NCBI RefSeq assembly: GCF_009720745.1
Contig: NZ_WNKX01000036.1
Location: forward strand, 1 to 37,425
Length of the DNA stretch: 37,425 nt
Direction: 5' to 3'
Origin: Massilia eburnea
GTDB lineage: Bacteria > Pseudomonadota > Gammaproteobacteria > Burkholderiales > Burkholderiaceae_D
Shown here: positions 25,116-32,687 of the stretch, piece by piece
How positions within the stretch are numbered: the first letter of the stretch is position 1
Layout of the letters: every line of letters begins with the position of its first letter
The notes under the pieces: generated by a model
Told to the model about the DNA's origin: nothing
Seen by the model: the letters and a program-made list of their open reading frames with translations, nothing else
The model's database searches: none
Program-made: the position numbers and the translations under genes

Positions 25116-26681
25116 TTAGGCCTTTGCGGCTTCGGACGATGCCCAGGCCTTGGCTTGCAGGGCCTTGGCGCGATCATCGTACTTACCGTCGACCAGCTTC
25201 ATTTCATCGTCGGTCACATTCTCAAACTCATTCGAAATCAGTTCACGTGCGCGGTCGCTCGACAGGGCCAGGATTGCGCCGAACTCGTCGTAGGCCAGAC
25301 CGGCGAATTGCGCCAGGGTCTTGATGCCAGCGAGGCCCAGCTTGCCCGCGGTGACGCGGTCCATGCCTTCCAGGCCAACCAGCGCTTCTTCCATGCCTTC
25401 CAGGCCCTCTTCCGAAGCGATCGCCTCGGTCACCAGGGCGTCGCGGGCACGGGTGCGCAGCTCGTTGACGGTGTCTTCGTCGAACGCTTCGATGTCCAGC
25501 ATCTCGGAGATCGGCACGTAAGCGATTTCTTCCAGGCTGCTGAAGCCTTCGTCCACGAGGATGTCGGCCACTTCCTGGTCCACATCCAGTTTTTCCATGA
25601 ACAGTGCGCGCACGGCTGCGGTCTCGGCGGCCAGCTTGTCGGCCGATTCTTCCGCGGTCATGATGTTGATCTTCCAGCCGGTCAGCTCGGAAGCCAGGCG
25701 CACGTTCTGGCCGGAGCGGCCGATGGCGATTGCCAGGTTTTCTTCGTCAACCACCACGTCCATCGCATGCTTGTCTTCGTCAACCATGATCGAGGACACG
25801 TTGGCAGGTGCCAGCGCGCCGATCACGAATTGCGCCGGATCTTCCGACCACAGCACGATGTCCACGCGCTCGCCGCCCAGCTCACCGGTCACGGCCTGCA
25901 CGCGCGAACCGCGCATGCCGACGCAGGTACCGATCGGGTCGATGCGCTTGTCGTTGGTGTGCACCGCGATCTTGGCGCGAACACCAGCGTCGCGTGCAGC
26001 GGATTTGATCTCCAGCATGCCTTGTTCGATCTCTGGCACTTCCAGTTCGAACAGCTTCATGATGAACTCTGGCGCGGTGCGCGACAGGATCACTTGCGGG
26101 CCGCGCATATTGCGGTCAACGCGCAGGATGTAAGCACGTACACGGTCGCCGATACGCAGATTCTCTTTCGGGATCATCTGGTCGCGCGGCAGGCGGGCTT
26201 CGATCTTGCCGGATTCGACGATCGCGTCGCCGCGTTCCATACGCTTGATGGTGCCGGTCACCAGCGCGTCGCCGCGCTCCAGGAAGTCTTGCAGGATCTG
26301 CTCGCGTTCAGCATCGCGCACGCGCTGCAGGACCACTTGCTTGGTGTCCTGGGCGAAGCGGCGGCCGAATTCCACGGATTCGATCGGCTCTTCGATGTAT
26401 TCATCGACTTCGATGTCTGGGATCTGTTCTTTCGCTTCGAACAGCAGCACTTCCTGGTCAGGCAGCTGCAGGCCCGCCTCGTCAGGCACCACGTGCCAAC
26501 GGCGGAAGGACTCGAACTCGCCGCTTTCACGGTCGATCGAAACGCGAATATCCACTTCGCCTTCATAGCGCTTCTTCGTGGCTTGCGCCAGTGCGAATTC
26601 AAGCGCGCCGAACACGACTTCCTTGTCGACGTTCTTTTCGCGCGCCAGCGCATCAACCAATAACAATACTTCGCGACTCAT
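25116..26681 (-). CDS. nusA: Transcription termination/antitermination protein NusA
   Basis: This RNA-polymerase-binding factor controls pausing, termination and antitermination. The 521-residue protein has the N-terminal RNAP-binding domain (MSREVLLLVDALAREKNV), an S1 domain near 135-200 (VTGTIKRMERGDAIVESGKIEA), two KH domains (DPIGTCVGMRGSRVQAVTGEL; AIGRSGQNVRLASELTGWKI), and two C-terminal acidic helical repeats, the enteric-type arrangement. Its ATG overlaps the rimP stop (ATGA). NusA often regulates its own operon, and the leader upstream of rimP carries a terminator-like hairpin. Confidence 0.98.
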   Translation of the reverse strand: MSREVLLLVDALAREKNVDKEVVFGALEFALAQATKKRYEGEVDIRVSIDRESGEFESFRRWHVVPDEAGLQLPDQEVLLFEAKEQIPDIEVDEYIEEPIESVEFGRRFAQDTKQVVLQRVRDAEREQILQDFLERGDALVTGTIKRMERGDAIVESGKIEARLPRDQMIPKENLRIGDRVRAYILRVDRNMRGPQVILSRTAPEFIMKLFELEVPEIEQGMLEIKSAARDAGVRAKIAVHTNDKRIDPIGTCVGMRGSRVQAVTGELGGERVDIVLWSEDPAQFVIGALAPANVSSIMVDEDKHAMDVVVDEENLAIAIGRSGQNVRLASELTGWKINIMTAEESADKLAAETAAVRALFMEKLDVDQEVADILVDEGFSSLEEIAYVPISEMLDIEAFDEDTVNELRTRARDALVTEAIASEEGLEGMEEALVGLEGMDRVTAGKLGLAGIKTLAQFAGLAYDEFGAILALSSDRARELISNEFENVTDDEMKLVDGKYDDRAKALQAKAWASSEAAKA

Positions 26682-27166
26682 GCTTTGCGGCTCCCAAAAT
26701 TCACCTGCGGCACCAAGCGTGCCTTATCAATGTCCGCGAGCGTGAAATTCAGCACCGCCGGACCTTCTTTACCTTCAAATTCAATACCCAGTTGATCGCC
26801 CTCAGGCTCCGTCAGGATGCCCTGGTAGGACTTGCGGTTCGCAGTGCCTGGAATGGCCATGCGCAGCTTGACGATGGCTTCGCTGCCGGCAAAGCGGACG
26901 AAGTCGCTGAACTTGCGCAGCGGACGGTCCAGGCCGGGCGACGAAATTTCGAGGCGTTCGTAAGGAACGTTCTCGACCGTCAGCACGTGCGACAGCTGAT
27001 GGCTCACCGTGGCGCAGTCTTCAACCGTGATCGGGCCTTTCTCTTCTGCATCTTCCGCCGTGAAGTCGATATAAACACGCAGCAGTCCGCGTTCGGCCCG
27101 TTCGAAATCGACCAGGTCGTAGCCGAGGCCAGCGACGGTTTTTTCAATCAATTCAGGCAGTTGCAA
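26678..27166 (-). CDS. rimP: Ribosome maturation factor RimP
   Basis: This is a 162-residue 30S assembly factor and the first gene of the nusA operon. It shows the family pattern LPELIEKTVAGLGYDLVDFE, RVYIDF, ITVEDCATVSHQLSHVL, YERLEISSPGLDRPL (the best-known signature) and a C-terminal SH3-like barrel. It overlaps nusA by 4 bp (ATGA). A leader of about 120 nt lies between the putative promoter and the start codon. Confidence 0.96.
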   Translation of the reverse strand: MQLPELIEKTVAGLGYDLVDFERAERGLLRVYIDFTAEDAEEKGPITVEDCATVSHQLSHVLTVENVPYERLEISSPGLDRPLRKFSDFVRFAGSEAIVKLRMAIPGTANRKSYQGILTEPEGDQLGIEFEGKEGPAVLNFTLADIDKARLVPQVNFGSRKA

Positions 27167-27199
27167 AGAAAATCTCCAGATACTTAAAACGATTCAACC

Positions 27200-27227
27200 A
27201 AAAAAAAATGGGCAACTGCCCATCTTT
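27200..27227 (-). terminator. Intrinsic-terminator-like hairpin in the rimP-nusA leader
   Basis: On the minus strand a 6-bp core ATGGGC/GCCCAT with an AGTT loop is extended by one G-U and three A-U pairs and runs into a tract of nine Ts. It sits about 34 nt before the rimP ATG and downstream of the only strong promoter, so it should reduce read-through into the operon unless it is overridden. An attenuator role is inferred. Confidence 0.7.
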
Positions 27228-27294
27228 CGTTACTGCAGCCAGATGAAAGCACTCTCAGCAAAATAAACTGCGAAGAACTTTAACTAGGCTGCTC

Positions 27295-27323
27295 ATTATA
27301 GCGCCTTATTGACTTCGCTGCAA
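27295..27323 (-). promoter_or_regulatory. Sigma-70-type promoter of the rimP-nusA-infB operon
   Basis: On the minus strand TTGCAG and a perfect TATAAT are exactly 17 nt apart. Transcription would start near 27288, giving a leader of about 120 nt that contains the terminator-like hairpin. Confidence 0.75.
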
Positions 27324-27384
27324 TGCCACATACCACATCGGACTGGGGTGTAACAATAGCAAGGTGCTCAAAAACCAACACCTT

Positions 27385-27484
27385 AACCCGGCAAATCCGG
27401 GTCAGACCCAAGGGTCAGACCCCACCACTACAGACAGCACTGACAGGGTCTGACCCTTGGGTCGGACCCAGGTTTACCGGGTTT
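27385..27484. repeat. Inverted pair of REP-like units after rluB
   Basis: Two units of about 38 nt, each with the GGGTCNGACCC-AA-GGGTCAGACCC palindrome preceded by AACCCGG, face each other (27385-27422 and 27446-27484) around a 23-nt loop. The right unit matches the single unit after acs (962-1000) except for one base; the left unit has a few more changes. The outer end overlaps the rluB stop codon. The arrangement is like a REPIN (two REPs as an inverted pair). It probably also ends rluB transcription. Confidence 0.85.
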
Positions 27485-29519
27485 AGCCTTTACGGCGGCG
27501 CGGCATGCCGTGATCGGACGCGCCGCCGCGCGGCTGGTGACCACCACGGCGCTGCTGGCCCTGGCCATGACCATGCCCCTGGCCAGCGAAGCCAAAGGTC
27601 GTCATCAGCGGATCCGGCTGGCGTGGACCGCCACCCTGCCCCTTGCCTTTACCCTTGCCTTTGCCACCGGCACCCGCACCGCCGCCGGCGCCACGTCCGT
27701 GGCCACCCGGCTGCTGGTCACCGAAACCGGTAAAACCGCCACCGCCGCCGCCATGACGCGGCGCACCAAAGAACGCTCCCTGCCCCTGGTTCCGGCCGCC
27801 GCCGCGCGGCGCCTGCGGGAACGGATCAGCATTCTTGTTGCTCACATCCATACGGTTGCCATTCGGCTCGCGCTCACGCTTGCCCTGGCCCTGCCCTTGG
27901 CCGCCCTGCGGCTTCTTACCCTCGCCGGCACCAGCACCAGCCTCTTTCTTGAAGCCCACCGCCGACAGCAGGTCGCGCACGGTGTTCTCTTCCATCTCTT
28001 CCCAACGGCCGCGCTTCAGGTTCGAAGGCAGGGTCAGCGCACCGTAACGGGTACGGATCAGGCGCGACACGGTCAGGCCGATCGCTTCGAACATGCGGCG
28101 CACCTCACGGTTACGGCCCTCGCCGATTACCACGCGGTACCACTTGTTGACGCCTTCACCGCCGCCATCGGCGATCTTGGTGAACTGCGCCATGCCGTCT
28201 TCCAGCTCAACGCCGGCCAGCAGTTTCTGGCGCATGCCTTCCTCCAGCTCACCCAGCGTACGCACCGCATATTCGCGGTCGATGTTGTAACGCGGGTGCA
28301 TCAGGCGGTTGGCCAGGTCGCCGGAAGTGGTGAACAGCAGCAGGCCTTCGGTATTGAAGTCCAGGCGGCCCACGGCCAGCCATTTGCCGGTCTTCATGAC
28401 CGGCAGGCGGTCGAATACCGATGGCCGGCCATCCGGGTCGTCGTGCGACACGATTTCACCAGCCGGCTTGTGGTAGACCAGCACGCGCGGCGGCTTCTTG
28501 GACACTTTGCGCTGAACCAGCTTGCCGTTGATACGCACGGCATCGGTCGGCAGGATGCGCTGGCCGATGTGGGCCGGCTCGCCATTCACCGACACGCGGC
28601 CGGCGATGATCAGTTCTTCCATGTCGCGGCGCGAGCCCATGCCCGCTTCCGCCAGCACCTTGTGCAGCTTCGGTGCATCGTCTTCCGCTGTCAGGTCGCG
28701 GCGCGCCTTGGCCGGCTTGCCGGAACCACCCTCGTCGCGGTCGAACGCGTCCGAGGTCACGAAGGAGAACACTGCATCAGCTTCGGACGACTTGTCCTTG
28801 GCCTTCATCTTGTTGCCGAAGGCGCCGTGCACGCGCTGCTTGCCCTGGCCGCCTTTGCCGCCCTGGCCCTGGCCTTGGCTGCCCTCACCGGCTTGCGCGC
28901 CCTGGCCTTCACCATGCGCCTGCTTGCCGTGCTTGCCCTTCTTGCCTTTGTGCTTGCCGTGCTTGTCGTGGCGCTTTTCAGCCGGTACGGCCGATGGCCA
29001 CGGGCTCGCGCCCTCATCACCGTCAGCACCAGCCGGCGCCGCGCCCGCAGCCGCACCCTCGGCCGGCGCACCGGACGAATCTGCGGCAACGGCTGCAGCG
29101 ACAGCCGCCTTTTCAGCCTGGCGCAATGCGCGCTGTTCGCGCATCTGGCGCGGGCCGCGCGGCGCACGGCCGCGATCCTTACCCTGGCCTTCGTCGCCAC
29201 CCTCGCCAGCGTGCGCCGAATCTGCAGGCGCTGCGGCCGCAACCGGTGCAGCCTCCGCAGCCGGAGCAGCTTGCGCCGCTACCGCCTTCTTGGCGCGCGG
29301 CTTCTTCACTGGAGCGGCTTCGGCGCTTGCCGCAGGCTGCTCGCCGGCTTCGGCAGCAGCTGCAGGCTTGGTACGCCGCTTGGGCTTAGGCGTTTCGCCA
29401 GCCGCGATTGCCGCAGCATTATCAGCCTCAATCTGGGCTTTGGTACGGCGTTTTGGCTTCGCAGGAGCTGCGTCGACTACGAGAGCGCCGGTCTCGGTGG
29501 TGTTATCAGGCTTGTTCAT
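27483..29519 (-). CDS. rluB: 23S rRNA pseudouridine synthase RluB with long disordered tails
   Basis: This enzyme modifies U2605 of 23S rRNA (E. coli numbering). The conserved core occupies only residues about 280-525: an S4 domain (KLHKVLAEAGMGSRRDMEELI) and a catalytic domain with GRLDFNTEGLLLFT (Asp near 385), then EGRNREVRRMFEAIGL. The N-terminal 280 residues are Ala/Lys/Glu-rich, with KPKRRTK repeats and HDKHGKHKGKKGKHGKQ. The C-terminal 150 are Gly/Gln/Arg-rich, with GGQGQGQGK-type and GKGKGKGKG runs. RluB in E. coli is under 300 residues, so this one is more than twice as long. The start overlaps the end of scpB by 14 bp. A REP-like pair follows the stop. Confidence 0.93.
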   Translation of the reverse strand: MNKPDNTTETGALVVDAAPAKPKRRTKAQIEADNAAAIAAGETPKPKRRTKPAAAAEAGEQPAASAEAAPVKKPRAKKAVAAQAAPAAEAAPVAAAAPADSAHAGEGGDEGQGKDRGRAPRGPRQMREQRALRQAEKAAVAAAVAADSSGAPAEGAAAGAAPAGADGDEGASPWPSAVPAEKRHDKHGKHKGKKGKHGKQAHGEGQGAQAGEGSQGQGQGGKGGQGKQRVHGAFGNKMKAKDKSSEADAVFSFVTSDAFDRDEGGSGKPAKARRDLTAEDDAPKLHKVLAEAGMGSRRDMEELIIAGRVSVNGEPAHIGQRILPTDAVRINGKLVQRKVSKKPPRVLVYHKPAGEIVSHDDPDGRPSVFDRLPVMKTGKWLAVGRLDFNTEGLLLFTTSGDLANRLMHPRYNIDREYAVRTLGELEEGMRQKLLAGVELEDGMAQFTKIADGGGEGVNKWYRVVIGEGRNREVRRMFEAIGLTVSRLIRTRYGALTLPSNLKRGRWEEMEENTVRDLLSAVGFKKEAGAGAGEGKKPQGGQGQGQGKREREPNGNRMDVSNKNADPFPQAPRGGGRNQGQGAFFGAPRHGGGGGGFTGFGDQQPGGHGRGAGGGAGAGGKGKGKGKGQGGGPRQPDPLMTTFGFAGQGHGHGQGQQRRGGHQPRGGASDHGMPRRRKG

Positions 29520-30240
29520 TATTCGTTTCTGCTAAGGGCTCGACGTTTTCGGGCGCCGGGTCGTCTGTTACCGACGGCGCCTCGTCCGGCGTCGCCTCTT
29601 TCTCTTCTTCTGCTGCGTGTGCTTCCTGTGCCGCCTTCTCGAAGTTCTCCGTCAGACGGGCTTCCAGCACTTCCAGCGGATTTTCATTTTGCGTATCACT
29701 GATCTCCTGCAGCGGCGGCAGTTGCGACAGCGATTCCAGCCCCAGGTCGTCCAGGAACTGCTTGGTGGTGCCCAGCAAGGCCGGGCGGCCCAGTACATCA
29801 CGGTAGCCGACAGTGTCGACCCAGCCGCGGTCTTCCAGCATCTTGATCGTCTGCGAGTTCACCGCGACGCCGCGGATTTCCTCGATATCGCCCCGGGTTA
29901 CCGGTTGGCGGTACGCGATGATCGCCAGCGTTTCCAGCGTGGCGCGCGAATACTTCTGCGGTTTTTCCGGATTCAGGCGATCCAGGTACATCTTCATTTC
30001 AGGCCGGCTCTGGAAGCGCCAGCCGCTCGACAGGCTGACCACCTCAATGCCGCGCCCTTGCCAATCCTGGCGCAATTCTTCCAACAATTCCTTGATCGTA
30101 TCAGCGCCAACGCCGACGCCGAGCGGATTACCTTGGTCGTCGGTTTCGACGTACAGCTTTTTCAGGCTGTGGATCGATAAAGGTTCACGGGCGCATAGCA
30201 GCGCAGCTTCGAGGACTTTCTTAGCCTCTGCATTATCCAT
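29506..30240 (-). CDS. scpB: Chromosome segregation protein ScpB
   Basis: This is the kleisin-associated subunit of the SMC-ScpAB condensin complex. The 244-residue protein has two winged-helix domains (VLEAALLCAREPLSIHSLKKLY; YSRATLETLAIIAYRQPVTRGDIEEIRG, the best-conserved stretch, then TIKMLEDRGWVDTVGYRDVLGRPALLGTT) and an acidic, Glu/Pro-rich C-terminal tail. The last 14 bases overlap rluB, a pairing frequent in proteobacteria. The ribosome site is weak. A possible -10 (TACAAT, 30374-30379) lies about 134 nt upstream; the rest of the 171-bp gap to glk holds GC-rich inverted repeats but no clear -35. Confidence 0.95.
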   Translation of the reverse strand: MDNAEAKKVLEAALLCAREPLSIHSLKKLYVETDDQGNPLGVGVGADTIKELLEELRQDWQGRGIEVVSLSSGWRFQSRPEMKMYLDRLNPEKPQKYSRATLETLAIIAYRQPVTRGDIEEIRGVAVNSQTIKMLEDRGWVDTVGYRDVLGRPALLGTTKQFLDDLGLESLSQLPPLQEISDTQNENPLEVLEARLTENFEKAAQEAHAAEEEKEATPDEAPSVTDDPAPENVEPLAETNNEQA

Positions 30241-30411
30241 ACACTACATTTGGTTGTGAAACTATGTAAGAAGGCGCCGGACCGCTACGCGCCGGGGCGA
30301 GAGTCTCAGGTGGAGAGCGTTTTCAGGGCGAAAACAAGGCGGGCGACAGGCGCCGCTTCATCCAACTAAGACAATTGTACCTGATAAAGCTGGCGAGAAG
30401 TGTTTTTTAGC

Positions 30412-31422
30412 TCAAGCAGCCAGCCGCTCGGCCAGGATTGCCGAAACGCCAACAAAGGCCGGGTACTCGGCCGTGATCACGTAAGTCGGGATCGCAGCCA
30501 GGTAATGATGGAAGCGGCCCTTCTCCTCGAAACGGGCACGGAAGCCCGACCGGTCAAAGCGCTCGCCCAGGCGCGGCACGATGCCGCCGCCAATATAGAT
30601 ACCGCCCGTTGCCCCCAGCGTCACGCCCAGGTTGCCGGCGATCGTGCCAAGCATGGTGCAGAAATGCTCGATGACATCGTCGCACAGCGGACACTCGCCG
30701 GTCAGCGCACGGCGCGCGATTTCCGGCGCAGTGAGTACCGGCTCCGCATGGCCGCACTGGGCTACCAGGGCGCGGTAAATCAGTTCGATGCCCACGCCGG
30801 ACAGCAGCCGCTCCGCCGACACGTGCGGGAATTCGGTCCAGGCATACTGCAGGATCGCCACTTCTTCCGGATTCATTGGCGGGAAGGTCACGTGACCGCC
30901 TTCACTCAGCAGCGCAGTCCAGCCCGAAGCCGACGGAATCAGTCCCGACACACCGAGGCCAGTGCCGGCGCCGATTAAGCCCAGCGGAGCCCCCTCTTGC
31001 GCGGTACCGCCGCCAACCTGGCGCTTCTGGCCTTCGGCGAGCAAAGGCAGCGAGCGCGCCAGCGCAGTGAAATCATTTGCCACCACCAGCACCTCGAAGC
31101 CGACTTCCAGGCGCAGCGCCTCGATCGAAAATTCCCAATGATGGTTGGTCATCTTGACGTAATCGCCATTGACCGGATTTGCAATCGCGATCGCACCGTG
31201 GCGAACGCCCAGGCCGGCAGCAGCCGCCACATCCGGCAACACCAGGTAAGCCTTCAGCGCATCCGCCAGGGTCGCATAGGCCGCACCCGCCAGGACATGG
31301 ATGCACTCAATTTTCCCCGGCGCCAATTCCAGCGCAAACCGCGCATTAGTACCACCCACATCGGCCAGCAGGCGCGGGCTTGGATAGGCGGCGATCGATG
31401 CGGAGTGGGTCTGGGCAGTCAT
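30412..31422 (-). CDS. glk: Glucokinase
   Basis: This enzyme phosphorylates glucose to glucose-6-phosphate with ATP. The 336-residue protein belongs to the proteobacterial Glk family: LLADVGGTNARFALEL (phosphate-binding loop), IANPVNGDYVKMTNHHWEFS (sugar site), VVANDFTALARSLPLL, LIGAGTGLGVSGLI, SEGGHVTFPPMNPEEV and GGIYIGGGIVPRL. I start at the ATG at 31422; a GTG two codons upstream (31428) is possible and no clear ribosome site decides. It is probably monocistronic. Upstream, TTGTA-N7-TACAA (31488-31504) and CAGCT-AAA-AGCTG (31508-31520) are small inverted repeats that could be operators. Confidence 0.95.
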   Translation of the reverse strand: MTAQTHSASIAAYPSPRLLADVGGTNARFALELAPGKIECIHVLAGAAYATLADALKAYLVLPDVAAAAGLGVRHGAIAIANPVNGDYVKMTNHHWEFSIEALRLEVGFEVLVVANDFTALARSLPLLAEGQKRQVGGGTAQEGAPLGLIGAGTGLGVSGLIPSASGWTALLSEGGHVTFPPMNPEEVAILQYAWTEFPHVSAERLLSGVGIELIYRALVAQCGHAEPVLTAPEIARRALTGECPLCDDVIEHFCTMLGTIAGNLGVTLGATGGIYIGGGIVPRLGERFDRSGFRARFEEKGRFHHYLAAIPTYVITAEYPAFVGVSAILAERLAA

Positions 31423-31577
31423 GGGCACAAGCGGTTAAGTTGAGCCCTAATGCTAAGGGATATGTTAGCCGGCACGCAAGGATTTCTTTGTAGTTTGGGT
31501 ACAAGAACAGCTAAAAGCTGCTTCAAATACTACATTGCGGGATATCTTGACGGTAGTATGACTACTCATGCTTGCGC

Positions 31578-31676
31578 AAAAAAAAGTCGGGGTCAGCTCT
31601 GGCAATCGGACATTTGTGTCGGGCGCGCGCGCACGCCCGACACAAATGTCCGATTGCCAGAGCTGACCCCGACTTT
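31578..31676 (-). repeat. 94-nt perfect palindromic element, copy B, with T8 tract
   Basis: Arms of 40 nt (31583-31622, 31637-31676) are exact reverse complements around a 14-nt GC-rich loop. The arms equal those of copy A (13088-13181) except for one base pair, C-G here and G-C there, so pairing is kept. On the minus strand the element starts inside the DedA-rhodanese stop codon and ends in eight Ts (31578-31585), making this copy a canonical intrinsic terminator. Confidence 0.95.
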
Positions 31677-32658
31677 AATGACGGGAGTCGGCGGGAGTGA
31701 GGCTGTCAGGGGTGGTTTCGGCGATGACGGCGGATTCGCTTTCGCTGCGGAAGGCGGTGTTCCAGGCGTCCAGGCCGCCGTGCAGGGGCTTGGCGCGCTT
31801 GTAGCCGTGGGAGTGCAGCTGTTTGGCTACCTTGGCGGCGGTGACGTCGTTCGGGCAGCTGCAGTAGACGATGATGTGGCGGTCTTTCGGCAGCGATTTG
31901 ATGACCGACAGCGGGTCGCTGGAGCCAACCAGCAGGGCGCCCGGCACCGGTGGGTCGAGCATCTGGGCGGTGGCGCTGCGGGCGTCGATCATTACCGGGT
32001 CATGGCCGCCGTCGAGCAGCTCTTTCAGCTCTTCGACGCTGATGCGCTCAGTCTGCATCGCTTTCTGGAAGCGGCGGCGTTCGATGAATTTGGCCAGCAC
32101 GAACAGGGCCAGGAGGATCACCAGTACCGACAGCGCAGTCGAGCCCATGGTGGACAGTACGTCCAGCACCTTGTCGACATCGGCGTGGAAATAGGCGCCG
32201 ATCGTCAGTCCGGTTGCGCTCCACAGCAGACCGCCCGCCAGGCTGAAGCCGAGGAAGGTCGGCACCGTGGTTCCGAGCGCACCGGCCATTGGCGGGGCGA
32301 TCGTGTTGAAGCCGGGGATGAACTTGGCCACCACCATCGATTTCGGCCCCCATTTGCGGAAATTGTCTTCCGTCTGGCTGACGCAGTAATCCGGCGAGAG
32401 CGAAATCTTGCACAGCAATTTGAGGATGCGCTTGCCGAAATGGCGTCCGGCGCGGAACCAGAAATAGTCGCTGATCAGGCAGGCCAGCATGGAAATGCCC
32501 AGCACCACCGGGAACGGCGTGCCGCCGTCGACGGCCAGTGCGCCGGCCACGATCAGGATCGGATAGGCAGGAATTGGCAACCCCATCTGTTCGACCAGCA
32601 CCACGGCAAAGACGATCAGGACACCATACTCCTGCAACAAGGTAATTAGGTTAGCCAT
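31675..32658 (-). CDS. DedA-family membrane protein fused to a rhodanese domain
   Basis: This is a 327-residue protein. The N-terminal 200 residues are a DedA/VTT membrane domain: EQMGLPIPAYPILIVAGAL, then FRAGRHFGKRIL and VAKFIPGFNTIAPPMAGALG (the re-entrant loop with conserved Arg/Gly/Pro positions), with about five membrane helices. DedA proteins are linked to lipid-carrier flipping and membrane homeostasis. The C-terminal about 100 residues form a rhodanese domain (ISVEELKELLDGGHDPVMIDAR, IIVYCSCPNDVTAAKVAKQL, KPLHGGLDAW) with a candidate active-site Cys in YCSC. The start at MANLITLL fits the family; longer starts lack support. A sulfur or redox role on the inner membrane is inferred only. 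Confidence 0.9.
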   Translation of the reverse strand: MANLITLLQEYGVLIVFAVVLVEQMGLPIPAYPILIVAGALAVDGGTPFPVVLGISMLACLISDYFWFRAGRHFGKRILKLLCKISLSPDYCVSQTEDNFRKWGPKSMVVAKFIPGFNTIAPPMAGALGTTVPTFLGFSLAGGLLWSATGLTIGAYFHADVDKVLDVLSTMGSTALSVLVILLALFVLAKFIERRRFQKAMQTERISVEELKELLDGGHDPVMIDARSATAQMLDPPVPGALLVGSSDPLSVIKSLPKDRHIIVYCSCPNDVTAAKVAKQLHSHGYKRAKPLHGGLDAWNTAFRSESESAVIAETTPDSLTPADSRH

Positions 32659-32687
32659 AGTTCGTCTATGGTAGCGCAAAACCGCGC

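Noticed and set aside
27510..29702. Long open frame antisense to rluB/scpB
   Set aside because: It is a shadow of the Ala/Gly/Lys-rich tails of RluB; composition is biased and no motif is recognisable.
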